A stretch of DNA of 64,000 bases from Norana najaformis (Eukaryota; Annelida; Clitellata; Crassiclitellata; Hormogastridae): contig OZ029915.1 of the NCBI GenBank assembly GCA_964023275.1, positions 21,170,775-21,234,774 on the forward strand, written 5' to 3'. The notes under the pieces were generated by a model. It was given only the letters and a program-made list of their open reading frames with translations. It was not told the origin of the DNA and did no database searches. Each line of letters starts with the position of its first letter. Within the stretch, counting starts at the first letter, position 1. Positions 1 through 13,645 of the stretch are shown here, piece after piece. The translations under genes and the position numbers were made by a program.

Positions 1-1020
1 AGAAATCGCTATCTCAATTCACCATTTTATTAAGTGAGAGGATCGTGTGCATTATCCAGGATAGGTATCAAATTCTTGAATGAACAATATTTTTGAGCAT
101 AACAAGGAGTTTTACGAGCTCTGGTTTGGATCTTGCAGCTTAAATGCAGAGAAAAAATGAAGAGAAAAACAAACAGTGAAAGACAGCTAGCCTCTAAAAA
201 TTCAAGAAAATTAGAAAACTAGTTTGCTGCAATGGAAACGAGCATGTCACACAGGCTTAGTCGTGCTTACTCACTTGTTCTCTTACTAAGAATTCTATGG
301 AATGAAGTCATGTATTTTTCTTCATGTGTTCCTTCGACAGTCTTCATGCATGCCGTCCACAGTCACGCAGCTCCAGTTTTCCAGAAATCCATGTTTCTTA
401 TTCTAATTAATGCAGTTGGACACTGCATTAAATGCGAGACTTATTTTTGTATAATTAGGTTTCTGCACTAATTTCCTAAACATATCAATAATTGCGTTGA
501 CATTTAGAAAAAGAAAGTTATATATATATATATACAAACAAGAAGTGCATATGTAGCCGCTCAGCGTAAAAGTACCGATGCTTCATGGTATATCATTGTT
601 TTTTATAACAGATTTCGCCTTTGTGATGATACATTTGTGAAGTCATTTATTACCAGCTTGGTCCCAAGATTGGTTTGTTGAATCACCCACATCATCCGAT
701 TACTGGATTGCAGCTACTGCGTTCGTTTTTACAGGCTAAAATCTCTCCAGCCAGAACCCATTCAATACACGAGCTATGTCTTGATAAGGTCGGGTAAGAA
801 ATTACCTCATGCCGTACCATACCTCTAGTTACACAGGCTTACATGCGTATTTGTGACATAGGCTGAATTATGCATTATATCCTTGTCTTCAAGGATATCC
901 CTGTCGAATGCATTTGTCTCGTCTTGATTAATGTAACGCGCTTCTTACTAGTAACAAAAAGTCAAACATGCAAAAACCGAAGAGTTACGAACTTTGTCTA
1001 GAGCCACAACTAATACGCCA
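1..1020. other. Intergenic, no gene recognised
   Basis: I see no coding exon or RNA gene here. The stretch is AT-rich with a short TA dinucleotide run near 521-532. Its short reading frames show no recognisable motif. Confidence 0.5.
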
Positions 1021-1024
1021 AAAT

Positions 1025-1500
1025 AAGAGTATATGACCCCTCGACTCAAATCTTTGCATTGGCTTCCTGTTCAGCAAAGAATTTGTTTAAAATTGAGGCT
1101 TATGGTTTATAAGATATTGAACTCTGGCCAATCACAATACTTTAAAATAGTTAAAATCAATTTTCGTTGCCCAGAATTATCGTTATTCAGGCAGGTCATC
1201 TGGTTGTCTTCATCTGGTTATGCCTAAAACTAGAACTGTTCTTGATGAACGGGTTTCTTGGTCGCTAGACCTAGATTTTGGAACTCTCTTCCTGCATCTG
1301 TTCGTTTTGTTCAGTCGCTTGTGACATGTCGTTCTCAACTTAGGACTTACTTTTTCAAATTACTTATCCACCATAGGCTAAATCGCTGTTTTAGCGGACT
1401 GATATTCTGGATATTGACCAGATTGCAGCTTGGTTTTGGTGCACCATCGGTTGATACCTTGTCCTTTAGACACAGACGCTATAGAAGTTGATAATAATAA
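1025..1500 (+). mobile_element. CR1/L2-like LINE, C-terminal end of ORF2 (fossil)
   Basis: Two adjacent reading frames (1033-1227 and 1258-1491) together read like the part of a CR1/L2-type LINE polyprotein after the reverse transcriptase: a LKSLHWLPVQQRI motif, then an RFWNSLPASVR motif. Both are standard landmarks downstream of the RT domain in this superfamily. The frames are separated by a stop or frameshift, so the copy is dead. Its end (GACGCTATAGAAGT near 1470) resembles the ends of the LINE copies at 13.6, 10.3 and 38.8 kb, so it probably belongs to the same family. Confidence 0.75.
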
Positions 1501-1606
1501 TTACTAATAATACCAATAATTAACACAACCATCGCATACAGACAGATAATATCACAGTGCCGGGCAATGGCTTCGTGGGCAAAAAAGCACTTACAGAGAG
1601 ATAGAT

Positions 1607-1608
<2 letters not shown>

Positions 1609-1677
<69 letters not shown>
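1609..1677. repeat. (GA)n microsatellite
   Basis: This is an almost uninterrupted AG dinucleotide run of nearly 70 bp. The leucine/serine-rich reading frame on the opposite strand is an artefact of the repeat. Confidence 0.95.
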
Positions 1678-1679
<2 letters not shown>

Positions 1680-4130
1680 AAAGTGCGGTTGGGCGACTGA
1701 ATCAGCCGTCATTTGCATGGGATGGCCAGCATCGTACTTGCTTTCTCGCAGTCACCGACAGACATCGCACTGTAGCGGCGGTGAATAGCGTTGATCGGGT
1801 TTGCGATGACAGAGCCGGCCGACTGACCGACCGACCGACCGACCGACCGGCGGGCAGTCAGATGAGTGACCGTCGAGGCAAGGACAGGTGCATATCGACT
1901 GATAAAGATGGATTATACGACGACGGGTTCGCCTGACTGATCATCTGCCTGAGATCGAGCGACGGGTGGAAAAGAGGCAGACGACTGATCATCCGATATC
2001 AAACGGGGGCGATTGGAGTGCATCCTGTCCGTCTGCATTAACCCTCATCAGGAGCAGTGAGTAGGAATGGCTTGCTCTTTCATTTCATGCAAACAAATGT
2101 GATGGGTGTCCGGCCATAGAGTCATCAACGATGTGCCCAGCGAATGCGATTGGAAACCCGGATCAGCGAAAGAAATATTGGCGATAGCATATTCCAGTTC
2201 GCTGAAGGACTGCTGTGCGTGATGAGGTTCACAGGTGTAAACTTTTGTAAGGTAACTAGACTCGAGCCTAACTTTTAGACGCTAGTCATGCCGTAGTTGG
2301 AGCAGCTAGATAAATGAAATGAACAATCTAGACACCACAAAGGGGAAGAAAAGAAGAAAAGTAGAAAAGATTACCAAGAGAGGACAGTTACAGAAGGTAA
2401 GGAAGGAATCAGGCTATACAGGTTAGGTACACGTAATCGGTGTCTCAGCCAACAAGACCAGCAAGTGCGCTAATTAAAAAACCGTTATGATGACCTTAAT
2501 TTCGTTTATCATGTATTTATAGTTTTCTATAATTCATCTTTATCTGTCCGTAATTTACAGAAATTCATTTATTTACTTGTTTATCCACTATTCGATCTAA
2601 ATTTATCAAGGCATTTTTATGCTGTATGCATAAATTTCCAGGCTTGCTGATCATAGTGACCTTGCATATAGATTAGATTAGATTAGATTAGAATATACTC
2701 AATCATTTACGTATTGTAACCGTAATGCTTTAGAGTTTGATGCGTAAATTCTTAAAGTATTAGCACGTTCTGGGTTGAATCTGGTTGGACTAGTTTTGAC
2801 TGGCGACATGGCTAAGTTAGATTAGACTGTGCTCAGATGAACTGAGTCGGTTTTGATTAGATTATTTGTTTGTAGCCGATTATCCTGAAATTAAGAAATA
2901 AATGCTGTTGCAAATGAATTTCTTTAACCACTTCATCAGCGATAAAATTACAAATTGCTCTACGTTTGAGCTGCACTGAATGTGCAGCGACCATTATAAT
3001 TTCGTTGTCTATCGAGCGAAACCATTGGTTGATAGATTGCTACATGTAAATGTCAGATGCTATTCGGAGGTCTGCGTTTCAGATGTTATTCACAGACGGA
3101 GCTAGAAAACTTGCAAGTATGTAGGGAAATTTGTTGTTTACGTTGTCAATCGAGAAACGGCTTCTTTGCAGTCTTCAGGTTTATTCATTTCATCCATTTA
3201 GGCTATTTTCGTCGCTTAACAAGAAGAAATTTCTGCTCAGTCGAGAGTAAACGATGGCCCAGAGTATAATCAGCTTTCAGACGACTGCTTCGTGACCAAA
3301 GAAGGGCCATAATAAAGGCAAATTATCGCGATAAATGTCCCTTCCTGCTTTCTGCCTCTCTGCCGTCCTCGCCATAATCCACCCCACCATTCCGAGTAAA
3401 TCCACTCTTTGACTTCCGTCAGTTCAAATATCAAGTCACCCAAGCATATATGTGTCCATCTTAAAGTCTAAAAAATATCTGGGCTGAAAACCTCGTAAAT
3501 TATTCTTCTCGAAGAAACTTAAAATACCCGTTAAATTCTTCTTCTACGAGCAGCTTAAAATATGCCTTTGAATTGCGTTCGCTGATAAGTTTGAAATGCT
3601 TAGTTAAACTCAATAGAACTCTAGACACCTTCAACTCTTAAAGCATGCTGTTATCTTTGAATTTTTAGATGTATAGTTGATCCTTAGACAGTTTTAAATT
3701 TTAGAATATCTCCGCAAAGTTATAATTTAATTTGGTGAAGCTTGAAATGACATTCCTCTCTTCCTCCGCTGTTCCTGCCGACAGCTCCAATCATTCATTT
3801 GCAAGAGGCCTAGTACGCGACGCGATACTGCATTCTATGCACCTGACCAGGTAGCCACATTAAGAATTAAACAATACCCTTCTCTTCCGAATGCATCCAA
3901 GATGCATGCACATCTTGTGTGGGACGAATGACAGGGAATCAATTTATTCAGAAAGGACGCGAGCAGGAAACCAGAAGTCCTCGCTGATATTCAAACTCAC
4001 CTTAATATATCATAATTATCATCATCATTGTCGTCATCATCATCATCAGCAGCAGCAACAACAACAACAACAGTTAATGCAGCAGAAGCGTGGCATGAAG
4101 AAGAACAAGTACAGTAAGGTAGAAGCAGCT
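1680..4130. other. Intergenic; short tandem repeats
   Basis: No gene is recognised. The stretch holds a GACC-type tetranucleotide run (about 1822-1850), a GATTA pentanucleotide run (about 2668-2693), and a loosely repeated region around 3480-3720 where motifs like CTTAAAATA and TTCTTCT recur at about 50-bp spacing. CAT and CAG triplet runs lie at about 4015-4070. Confidence 0.5.
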
Positions 4131-4134
4131 CCTC

Positions 4135-4375
4135 TTTTACAGATCGTACCCTGACATCCCTTCTTCCTCTTATCTCTCTCTCCTCTCCAACCCCAAACAC
4201 CACCACCCCATAGCTGCCACGCTGTCTCTCCGTCTGACTTTTGGATCTTGACCTGGAACCGAACCCTTTTTGCCTATCGATTTTGTTTTCACTGAGCGCC
4301 TGTGAATAAGCTGGTCCCCGTGGCGCGGCCTTCGTTAGGCGCTGTAGAAATCTCGGAATTACGATTACGAAGAAC
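4135..4375 (+). mobile_element. LINE 3' end, GATTAC-tail family (copy 1)
   Basis: The sequence from TTTTACAGATCG to the ATTACGATTACGA tail closely matches 41070-41310. Shared landmarks are CTTCTTCCTCTT, CATAGCTGCCACGCTGTCTC, GACTTTTGGATCTTGACC, CCTATCGATTTTGTTTT, GAATAAGCTGGTCCCCG and GCGCTGTAGAAATCTCG. At 41 kb the same block directly follows recognisable LINE coding sequence, so this is an isolated 5'-truncated 3' end of that LINE. The short tandem tail is typical of CR1/L2-type elements. Confidence 0.8.
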
Positions 4376-4659
4376 AAGTAAGGCAGAAGCAGTTGCTGCT
4401 GCTAGTAGCGCGCTGGGCAGTATCGCCAGACAAAAATCGAATGGTCGATATTTCATGGGTAAAGAAATGTCGTCAAACATAAAATCAGTAGCCACAAGTA
4501 AAATAAGCCTCATGTCGAAGCAGAAAGCTAGGGTCCTCCGATTATTTTCCATTTCGGATCAGTTTTCGAAATTTTTATTTTAGGCCTATGCCGCTTTTGT
4601 CCGTTGCTTCATAATTCTTTTCAACTCATCAAAATTTAACCAATTGAGAAATTGAGGCA

Positions 4660-4815
4660 AAGTGAGTATGTATGTGTATGTATGTATGTATGTATGTATG
4701 CATGTATGTATGCATGCATGTGTGTATGTATGCATTTACATATGCATGTATGTGTGTATATGTGTATGTATGTATGTGTGTATGTATACGCGTATCTATG
4801 AATGAACGAATGACC
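4660..4815. repeat. (TATG)n-like microsatellite
   Basis: A TATG/TATGTG/CATG tetranucleotide array with scattered substitutions grades into GAATGAACGAATGA at its right edge. Reading frames on both strands here are repeat artefacts. Confidence 0.9.
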
Positions 4816-4859
4816 GAACGAGTGAATGAATGCAGAAGTGTAGGCATACGTTAGGGTTT

Positions 4860-7800
4860 GACATTATTTTGCTTTTGTCATTATCCGATTCTTAATTGGA
4901 CTGATTAAATTGGTCGCAGGGACCGATTTCGTTGGAATAGAAAAATACCGATGAACAAACGCTAGAGCTGGTAATTTTTCAGCGTAAATGATAAAACACG
5001 ATCCGAGTCTATAGAACACATCTGCCTAAACTCAATACTGTATAAATAAGTAAAACACATTACCACAAAATAATGCACATCGGCATTTTAGAAAAATTAC
5101 ATTAAAATAACGGTAAATAAGCTTTTCAGCTGAGGGGGACCACGTAGAGAGCGCGGAACCTACACTTGATTCTGGGGCTATGCCCTCAGTTGGGTCCAGG
5201 ATAAAACCTGTGGTCAGAGGGTCAGGGTGAAGCTACCCTGAAGCTGAGAGTTTTCCTTACAACATACGTTATTTGGGGTATTTTCCTTGCATTAGTTTTA
5301 GGTTTCATTTTGTATTCTAGTAAAAATTTTTGCAACTTTATACTCTACACGATGTACTGCATAACCTAACAAAAGCAGACAAAATTTGTATTCGGCTACA
5401 ATTTAGCGACAGATACATGGATATGTCACTTCTGCTATTTGGATTTTGGAGCTTTTACTTTCAGGTTTTATTCTTTACCTTGTGCCAAATGGGTTTGCTT
5501 AGTCCTCATATTAATTTTTTAATCACTGCATGGGGCCTTGGTCCCCACGCCCTTTGGGATTCGCCCTTGACGGTAAATTTTTGGTAATAATGACCCATAA
5601 GACGACTGCAGAAAATTGAAACTATTTATTTAGTCCAAATTTTTATAAAATAATATGAAAATAATGAATATAATTCAAAGTAAAAACGAATGTGCTTGGA
5701 TCAGTCAATTCTAGTGATTATGCAGAGACTGGCAATGGATTTTGCGATGAACTTAAGTCTTTCCGGCTTAGACGGGAACTCTTAAATATATTTCACTTGA
5801 TCCTAGACGGGCAGAACTGTGCCTACGACAACAGAATACGTAATTGAATTTACTCGCATAGATCGGCCTACGCAAGTCTAAAGCTGATCGATTTAAGTAA
5901 AACCCAAGGACATATCACTTTGCAGTTTGACACGCATTCTAAGCCTATATATACCATATCGAATACAATTATGATTTAATGTATTGTAATTTGATTATTT
6001 TCAAAGTCAAATTCTTAGGTTTGAGTTTCGCTGTCCGAGGATTATCATTTCTTTTTTAAACGTTTAAGACTCTTGCTGCGCTGCCCCATCTGGGCATGCC
6101 ACTGTCCACTACTGGTTTAACTGATTTCGTACTTAATCCTCCTAAGTTATCTATATACTGTATGTCCTATCTTATCAATGTTATATTAGGCCTATACACA
6201 GATCTCCGTCGTTCGGGTACCACAGCTCTTAAGCTCCCGCAACGGTATTTGCTAAGCTTACCACCCAGGGCTAGTCTACAAACATATTTATCCTTCCACA
6301 GCGCCTCTATGATAAGCTGCCATCAAGAGCGGATGAATGGATGGGCAAATTGACTATGCCGGCAATTGATTTAGAAAAGGTATGACACAACTGATTTGGA
6401 TAGGGTTGCTAATAGAATTTGTAAAGTAATAAACGGCCACGATAATGCCGTGAAAAATAAGTAAAGTTGAAACTTAAAAACCTAATGAAAAAAGCTCCGG
6501 AAATGTGTGAATTAGAAAAGGGACACTAGAAATCAATAGAAGAGAACGAGAAGTCAAACAAATGAGGTAAAATGCGCCAACGAGAAACAGGAAACCACTA
6601 CAAAAAGGCGTTGATTTAAAACTTCCTATAAAATTTCGGGGACTTGAAAACCAGTTACGAAATTTTCGATGACTGCAACTGGACGTGAAAAATTTCAGCT
6701 TACAGCTCCTTGACCGATATAAACTCGCCAGAGGCTACCGTGTGTATGCATTTCTAAAAAAAAAACTTCATACAAATTCTGCTTTACTGAATGCCAAACG
6801 AAACCTTATTAGGGGTATGCTTTGACGGCGGAACGTGTTTCCCCATAGCCTTCAACACTCATACAGGCCTAAATAATTTCTAATCGAATTTGCACAAAGC
6901 TTAGTGTACACCATGAACCATTTTTGGCCTCGCCACTAACAACAAACATTTTCAACCTATATAGGCCCACAGACCTAACTACAGTTCAATTAAGTTTTTC
7001 GCTTGCCTCTTTCAGCAGTTCTGCTAGTAGTAAGCTTTAGAACAACAACAGGCCTTGCGTGTCATGAGTGATGAAGTATTTCTAAAATGCCTTTAATGCA
7101 CCGCGATATTGAAGTGCAGCAAAAGCCTTGCAGAGGCTTTTGTATTAGCTTGCGGTCGCGGAAGGTCAGAGGTCGTACATTTATAAGGTTATATATTATA
7201 TGTTATATGCTATAATAAAAAAGTCGCCAATGTGGCGCTATTGGTTTGTCGATAAACACATCAGCAATTTGTCGTTCATTTATGACGACTAAAAATCCAG
7301 CCATGACGCTTCCTGGCGAGGATAGCGAATGGACTGAGAGCTCGTGTGAATGAGGTTTTCAGATAGCTGCCGACAAAGTCTATGGAGTGTTTTATTATAC
7401 GAAGAACAGCAAAACGAGCCGATAACATGTTCGGCGTTGGTCCACAGATGATTGTGATATGCATGTAGCGCACAATGAGCCACGTTGCAGTTATAATCTG
7501 CTCTAATCATTCGGATGGAAATATACCGGTGGGATATCTATTCCGACAGTGAAGATCCTCTCGGTATAACCTTCGCATGCAGATCTTCGTCCGCATGACG
7601 AAGGACGGGCTTCCAACTGATAAAGATTTGTCAACAGAGAGGCAGTCCTTAAGATTTTAAATTTCTTGTTGCATTTTTACATAAATTTGGTCGTTTTTTA
7701 ACTGTTAAGTTACCAAATTTCGTTGTCAAATTTTATTTACTTGCTAGTTTATTCTTTTCTTCTGCTTGCTGAGATATTATTGGACGGCGAGTGGAGGGAT

Positions 7801-9590
7801 GTTGAAAGAAATAAAGACTTATTTATTTTAAACGAATTCCAAAATAAATCTTAAAAACATTTGAAACAAACTAAACCATACCAAACAACAACTTTAATAT
7901 AAAACTATCACGTAATTCAGGTACTAATTAAGTTGAATTATCATTATGAATGAAACCTAAATCTAAGCCTTTTGGCCTGTCCACCGCATCATTTAATCTA
8001 CTCGCATTGTGTAGCATTGTATACCGGATTTCATATTTATGAAGTAAACAAGTAATCGACAAGGGACGACTTTCGACGAGGATACATAACTGGCAATATT
8101 ATGGTTATTATTATCGACGCAGACTTTGTTCCGATAGTTCCAGAAGATTAAAGCACCACACAAAATTGTCGCTGATTGTTTGGTCCAGGAAATGAAAGGT
8201 TCTCTTCTCTTCTCAAATGGACCGAAAAGTCATGATAAAAAGCCAAATTTAACGTAAGCAAAGTCTCCAAGCATAAATTTTTATTTGCAGGTTGGTTTAG
8301 TGTTTCCGTCCGTTGGTTGTGTCCGTTCATCGTGCGTGAATGATACAGATTTTTGCGACAACTGCCTTTGATTATATGCAAAGCCATGCAATATAATGCA
8401 ATCTAACAAGTTGCATGACAGTACAGTATAATATTGTATGATAAAGTTTCAATCACATATCATAACACAATGTAATGTAATACAATACAATACTTACTTA
8501 CTACTTACTACAATACTTTTGTAAGATGATGTATCGGAACAAAATCAGTCTTAGAAATTATTGGTTATGTGACTTTAATGGCAAATCTAAGATAGTATTT
8601 GTACGACCGCAGATCGCAGACATTGTTGATTTACGAGACAAATATTTTCTTGTAAGGTCGCATTGACTGGCTTATGCTGTTTGACAGTTGTTATTCATCA
8701 CCGTCATCGTCGTCGTCGTCGTCGTCATCATCAACATCTTCTTCATCATCAGTTCCTGAAGCCAGTCATTTCGTGGCGATGGGTACGAATGAATGACCTC
8801 CATTTTTTTCGATCATTTAACTGGTCCAGTGCTCTTTCGTGTCTAATCAAAGTCTTGTTGTGTTTTCGTTTATACTGTCTGTCTAGCGCTATGCTTCTCC
8901 TTTCTTCAACGCCTTCTGTGGAATTCGGTTAACAAACATTCCTCACATATGACCAAACCATCGGACTGAACGACTTTATTTCTGTTTATTCGGTTTATGT
9001 GTTTAAAATGTGTATCGCAACGAATGTTCTGCATCCGTAGACAGTTCATGCCTATATGAGCAATCTGGATACACAATTTTGTCAGTATGTAGGTGGGTGT
9101 AGACCAGCGCCTGCATTGTGAGGTAGTCTATAGCAGCGGATCAACGTGCACCGGGCGTCCAACATGCGTCCAGCTGACTATGGCTCTATTAAGGCAACTC
9201 TCATGCAACATCATCATCGCCCGAGGCATGACGCGGCTGTTGCTATTGCCAAATGCAAACCCAGTCCGTGACAGCGACGGCGCTCTCGTGTTCATTGCCA
9301 GTGGCAGAGTTCGCCTGAAGAGAAAGCGCTCATGACGAGACACACACACAGCCTCTATTCTTCCAGCGTTAAAGAATCAGGAGGCGTTAAGGAAACTGCG
9401 AGGACAAACATGCTCTCGTTTTCACTTTTACTTTGCTGCTTCTCTTTTCCATTCGTTCTGTTAGTTTTTTCTACCTACTAACCTGCTTATATTTCTTCAT
9501 GCTTAGTTTTGTCAGTCTATCATCTGTCTATCAAAATACTATTCTATCTACCTATCTCTCTGCATGTCTGTCTGTCAGTCTGTCAATCTA
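4860..9590. other. Intergenic, no gene recognised
   Basis: Nothing in this 4.7-kb stretch could be assigned to a gene or a named element. Small simple repeats are present (ATAC-rich near 8475-8515, CGTCAT-rich at 8695-8750). Reading frames at 5330-5587, 6096-6353 and 9093-9335 are open, but show no family motif and no convincing splice context. Confidence 0.45.
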
Positions 9591-9593
9591 TCC

Positions 9594-9636
<43 letters not shown>

Positions 9637-10136
9637 CATCCATCTATCCATCCATCCATCCATCCATCCATCCATCCATCCATCCATCCATCCATCCATC
9701 CATCCATCCATCCATCCATCCATCCATCCATCCATCCATCCATCCATCCATCCATCCATCCATCCATCCATCCATCCATCCATCCATCCATCCATCCATC
9801 CATCCATCCATCCATCCATCCATCCATCCATCCATCCATCCATCCATCCATCCATCCATCCATCCATCCATCCATCCATCCATCCATCCATCCATCCATC
9901 CATCCATCCATCCATCCATCCATCCATCCATCCATCCATCCATCCATCCATCCATCCATCCATCCATCCATCCATCCATCCATCCATCCATCCATCCATC
10001 CATCCATCCATCCATCCATCCATCCATCCATCCATCCATCCATCCATCCATCCATCCATCCATCCATCCATCCATCCATCCATCCATCCATCCATCCATC
10101 TATCTATCCATCTATCTATCCATCTATCTATCTATA
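9590..10136. repeat. Very long (CATC)n tetranucleotide microsatellite
   Basis: A CTAT-rich left edge (about 9590-9648) leads into about 450 bp of uninterrupted CATC (about 9649-10100, around 113 units) and then a mixed CATC/TATC right edge to about 10136. All six reading frames through it are open, which generates artefactual Ile-His-Pro-Ser and Met-Asp-Gly-Trp repeat proteins. It is not a gene. Confidence 0.97.
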
Positions 10137-10249
10137 CCTATGTGAGCATACCTGTCTGTCCGTCTGCCCGTCTTTTTGACTGAAAAAGAACTGTAAGATT
10201 TTTATTGTCCCACGGAAGAAACTGTTGGCAGTTAACTGGACATTCATAT

Positions 10250-10400
10250 TGCGCCCATCTAACATAATCTAAAGACTTCTATATAGCCGCTAACATAATG
10301 GCCAAGGCGTCATTCGATGGTCGCTTCAAGTGAAATCGCAATAAAAATAGTAATACGTTGGAGAAGCCGGGTCGAATTCCGAAAGGAATTAATCTGAGTA
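10250..10400 (-). mobile_element. LINE 3' tail, reverse orientation
   Basis: On the minus strand this block runs through TTCTCCAACG, GATTTCACTTGAAGCGACCA, CGAATGACGCC, and a TATAGAAGTCTTTAGATTA end. The order matches the end of the LINE at 13540-13640 and the copy at 38771-38880. It is a 5'-truncated tail without coding sequence. Confidence 0.65.
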
Positions 10401-10554
10401 CCTCTTGAAGGCGCTCAAGCTTCCAACGGTTACCTGTAAATAGGGCCTACGAATGTCGCCGTCTTTCTCGTACTAGTTTGTAGTATGGTAGGCTGAACTA
10501 GATATTAAAGTTTGTGTTTATGTGCAATATAGCGTTAAAATTGATAATCTTGAT

Positions 10555-10985
10555 CATGAGCTATCTATCCATCCATCGTCTCGAACATTGAGTTTGTCTT
10601 TCCGGTCCCGCTGTCCGTTGGTTCGCCTTTTACCTGCACCCTCGTACGCAATCAGTTTGTATCGACCAACTCACTTCTACGCCTGCTGTCATGAATTGTG
10701 GCGTTACAAACGGTTCTGTATTGGACCTGTTCGTTTTCATAATGTGGACGAATCCACTACTTACTGTTAGCTCTCTTGGCTATCACTTTTATCACGTGAT
10801 GATACACAGCTATTTTTTTCACTCCACTGTTGCTCGTCTAATTCTGCTCTTCAGCTACTCGCTTCAGTTTTTGATAATGTTTAGCCTAAGTAACAAAACT
10901 TCTTCTGAATCCTTCAACAACTGAATTCATTCTTCTAGACACAAGCCAACAACTTGGTTAAATATTCTGCCTTAAATATTGCAAA
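10555..10985 (+). mobile_element. LINE reverse transcriptase fragment (fossil)
   Basis: In shifting frames this reads as the second half of a LINE RT domain: an 'RLEH...LSGPA...W..YL.PRTQSV' stretch, an NCGV motif near the usual CGVPQGS position, then a block ending at TTCTTCTAGACACAAGCCAACAACT. The same landmarks in the same order occur at 12500-12830, so both are copies of one family. Frameshifts and a missing YADD box make it non-functional. Confidence 0.7.
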
Positions 10986-11739
10986 ATCAAGAAAGGCCTC
11001 AATTTTGGACCACGGATTGTTATATTACCATTGTATCATTTCTGTTGAAGATAAAAATCAACTAATTAAATATCCCTGTAAGATACATGCATATATGTGT
11101 GTGAGTGTGTTTTTGTGTGTATACGAGTGTGTGCGTGTGTTGGTGTATTGGCTTTCATTTCGTCAACGATGTTTTATTAATCGGTTAAGCATTCAATTAG
11201 TCAACAGATGGTGTTCTTTGCTGCCTTAATTCGAGCTTTGCCTTTGCGCGGCTTTTCAGGAGCGGCAGGATAAGCCGTGCACTGACCCAGTCACGCGGGT
11301 GATCTACGGAGCTTAACACTTACCGTGCAGGAGCACTTCTTGAAAGATGGACGCCAGATGTTTAGATACCCCTGCTACAAAGGATCAATCAAGGATTACA
11401 AGGCCATTGGTGCTTAGGGCATTTGTAGCCCTATTTATCCACGGTTTCAGGTTGACTTTCACTTTCCATTTAAGCACAGTTCAGTTAATAACATAGCTGA
11501 ATAATTATTGTCACTTTAAAACGTCGCATGGCCAGAAAGTCATAGACACAAGCTGCACATAGTAGCAGAACATTGTCCAATGCACAAATTGTACACAGTA
11601 ACAGTTCACTGTGTAATGAATATAATCGTTGGTACAATATCTATATATGAAACCGGCCGCAGTAAATTGTACTAGAAAACGAATGCCTATAAAAGTATAT
11701 ACAATATAACCAACTAATGCGGCATAATGATGTTGTCTT

Positions 11740-13645
11740 TTCTTCAACTGCCCTCGATCCGAGGATTGGCTGCGCCATGGACAATTGTGTTTCATCTGCT
11801 TTTGCTCCTAGTTTCTTTTAATGACTGGTCGTTCAATCCACGACTAGCTGTTTTCGATCCATATCACCTTAGGTCTTTTCCGAACTCAATATCCAGGAGT
11901 TGTGCCTTAGAAAGTCTTCTCTAGGAAATCTCCATTTTCGTACCCTAAATCTCCTCCACCAGTTCTCAGCTTGCTCCAACCAGCAACTTTGTTTGAGATC
12001 CGTAATCTCGTTTTCTCATTCTCTGATGAACATTGTGTGTTGGACCTCAATCGTACCGCCCTTTTGAAGGATTGATTGCTTCGACGTTTTGAGCCAAATT
12101 ACCACATCCGATGTCAATCCCTCTCTCTCTCTCTCTCTCGTTGAAGGCTGCTTCCCCGCCAGTTTTGCTCATGCCATAGTTTACCCTCTTTCTTAGAAAG
12201 CTATCTCTCCCTCCTGACGATTTATTAAAATTTCGCCCCATCTCTACTCTCAATTTTATTTCCAAAAGTCTAGAAAAATTAGTTGTCGGTTGTCTGAGTA
12301 ATCACCTTTCATCTCACAATCCGTACCTTCCCTTCCAGTCTGCCTACCACAAATACCATTCCACTGAAGCTGTACTACTACTTGCCGTTCACAATCACAT
12401 AATCAACTACATGGACCAAGGAAAAGTAACTGCTCCTATTCTCTTATTCTCCTTGACCTATCTGCCGCTTTCATACTGCTGATCATAATGTACTCCTTCA
12501 CCGCCTCGAACATTGCTTTGATCTTTCCGGTCCTGCTTTCAGTTGGTTAGCATCTTACCTGTATCCTCGTACTCAGTCAGTTCGAATCAACCAATTCATT
12601 TCTGAGCCTATTGTATTGAATTGTGGCGTTCCACAAGGGCCCTTTTAAGTTTATATTTTAAGCGACTCCACTCAGGTCTCTTGACTATCACAGGTACTGT
12701 TGGACTTTTAATCCTGCTCTTCAACTACTTGCTTTAGTTTGTTTTATAACGCTTTCAGTCTTGTATGCCAAACAATAAACTTCTGAATCCTTCAAAAACT
12801 GAATCCATTCTTCTAGGCACAAGCCAACAACTCTATAAATTTGATTACCTCATATCTATTCAGTTGAGTGGCTCGCAATCGTAGAGAATGCGCACGCAGT
12901 CTAGACATAATGTTTGATTCTACTATGTCATTTTCTAGTCATGTTGGCGTCATATGCAAATCAGCTCAATTTCACATACGAGATATTCGTAGAATCGGGT
13001 CTCTTTTTCCTCAAACTCTCTTGATCCCACTAGTTAATGCATTGTTTTTCAGCAGGTTTGACTGCGTAACTCACTTCTTAATGGCATTACAAAGACATAT
13101 ATGCATAAACTACAAATGGTTCAAACTCTATCGCCAGAGTCATAACAAAAACACCTAAGTATCAGAATATTACACCAATATTGCAACCGTTACACTGTTT
13201 GTCCATCGAGCAAAGAATCCAGTTTAAATTCTATCTCATAGTTCATTTAAACCAGCCGACCTCTCTTTGTTCCATACTGAACGGTCATGGGAACAAATAT
13301 TGCACTCGATCAGTGGATGCTGTGGCTCTTGTTGTCCCTCGTACCAGAACTGTGTTGGGTTCTAGAGAGTTCTCGGTTGGGGTTGCTGGTGCACGGCTTT
13401 GGAATTCGATGCCAAGTTCTATCCATTTTGTCACTTTTCGATGTCATTCAAATCTAAACTTAAGACTCGTATGTTTTAACATGCTCACCCACCGTAGCTT
13501 AACTTATGTTTTCTCTGACCTATAGGAATTCGACCTTGCTTCTCCAATGGTTACGATTTTATTTGAAGCGAACATCGATTGATGCCTTTAGCATTCTGAT
13601 AACGGCGCCATAGAAGTCATTAGATTAGAGCAGACTCTTTCATAG
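11740..13645 (+). mobile_element. CR1/L2-like LINE, 5'-truncated fossil
   Basis: The longest copy of this family in the window. Around 12230-12450 the plus strand reads FRPISTLNFISKSLEKLV, then SSHNPYLPFQSAYHKYHSTE and a GKVTAPILL stretch: the fingers/palm start of a non-LTR reverse transcriptase. The central part (12480-12860) is frameshifted but alignable to 10555-10985. The open stretches 12868-13158 and 13181-13525 hold the post-RT region, including HCLSIEQRIQFK and ARLWNSMPSS motifs. The element ends near 13640 with AACGGCGCCATAGAAGTCAT and an ATTAGATT-type tail. Stops and frameshifts throughout show it is inactive. No endonuclease domain is convincingly present. Confidence 0.8.
12119..12140. 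repeat. (TC)n microsatellite
   Basis: A pure TC run of about 20 bp inside the LINE fossil. Confidence 0.9.

Noticed and set aside
9433..10183. Long open frames of Ile-His-Pro-Ser and Met-Asp-Gly-Trp repeats on both strands
   Set aside because: They are translations of the CATC microsatellite; every frame is open because the unit contains no stop in any phase.
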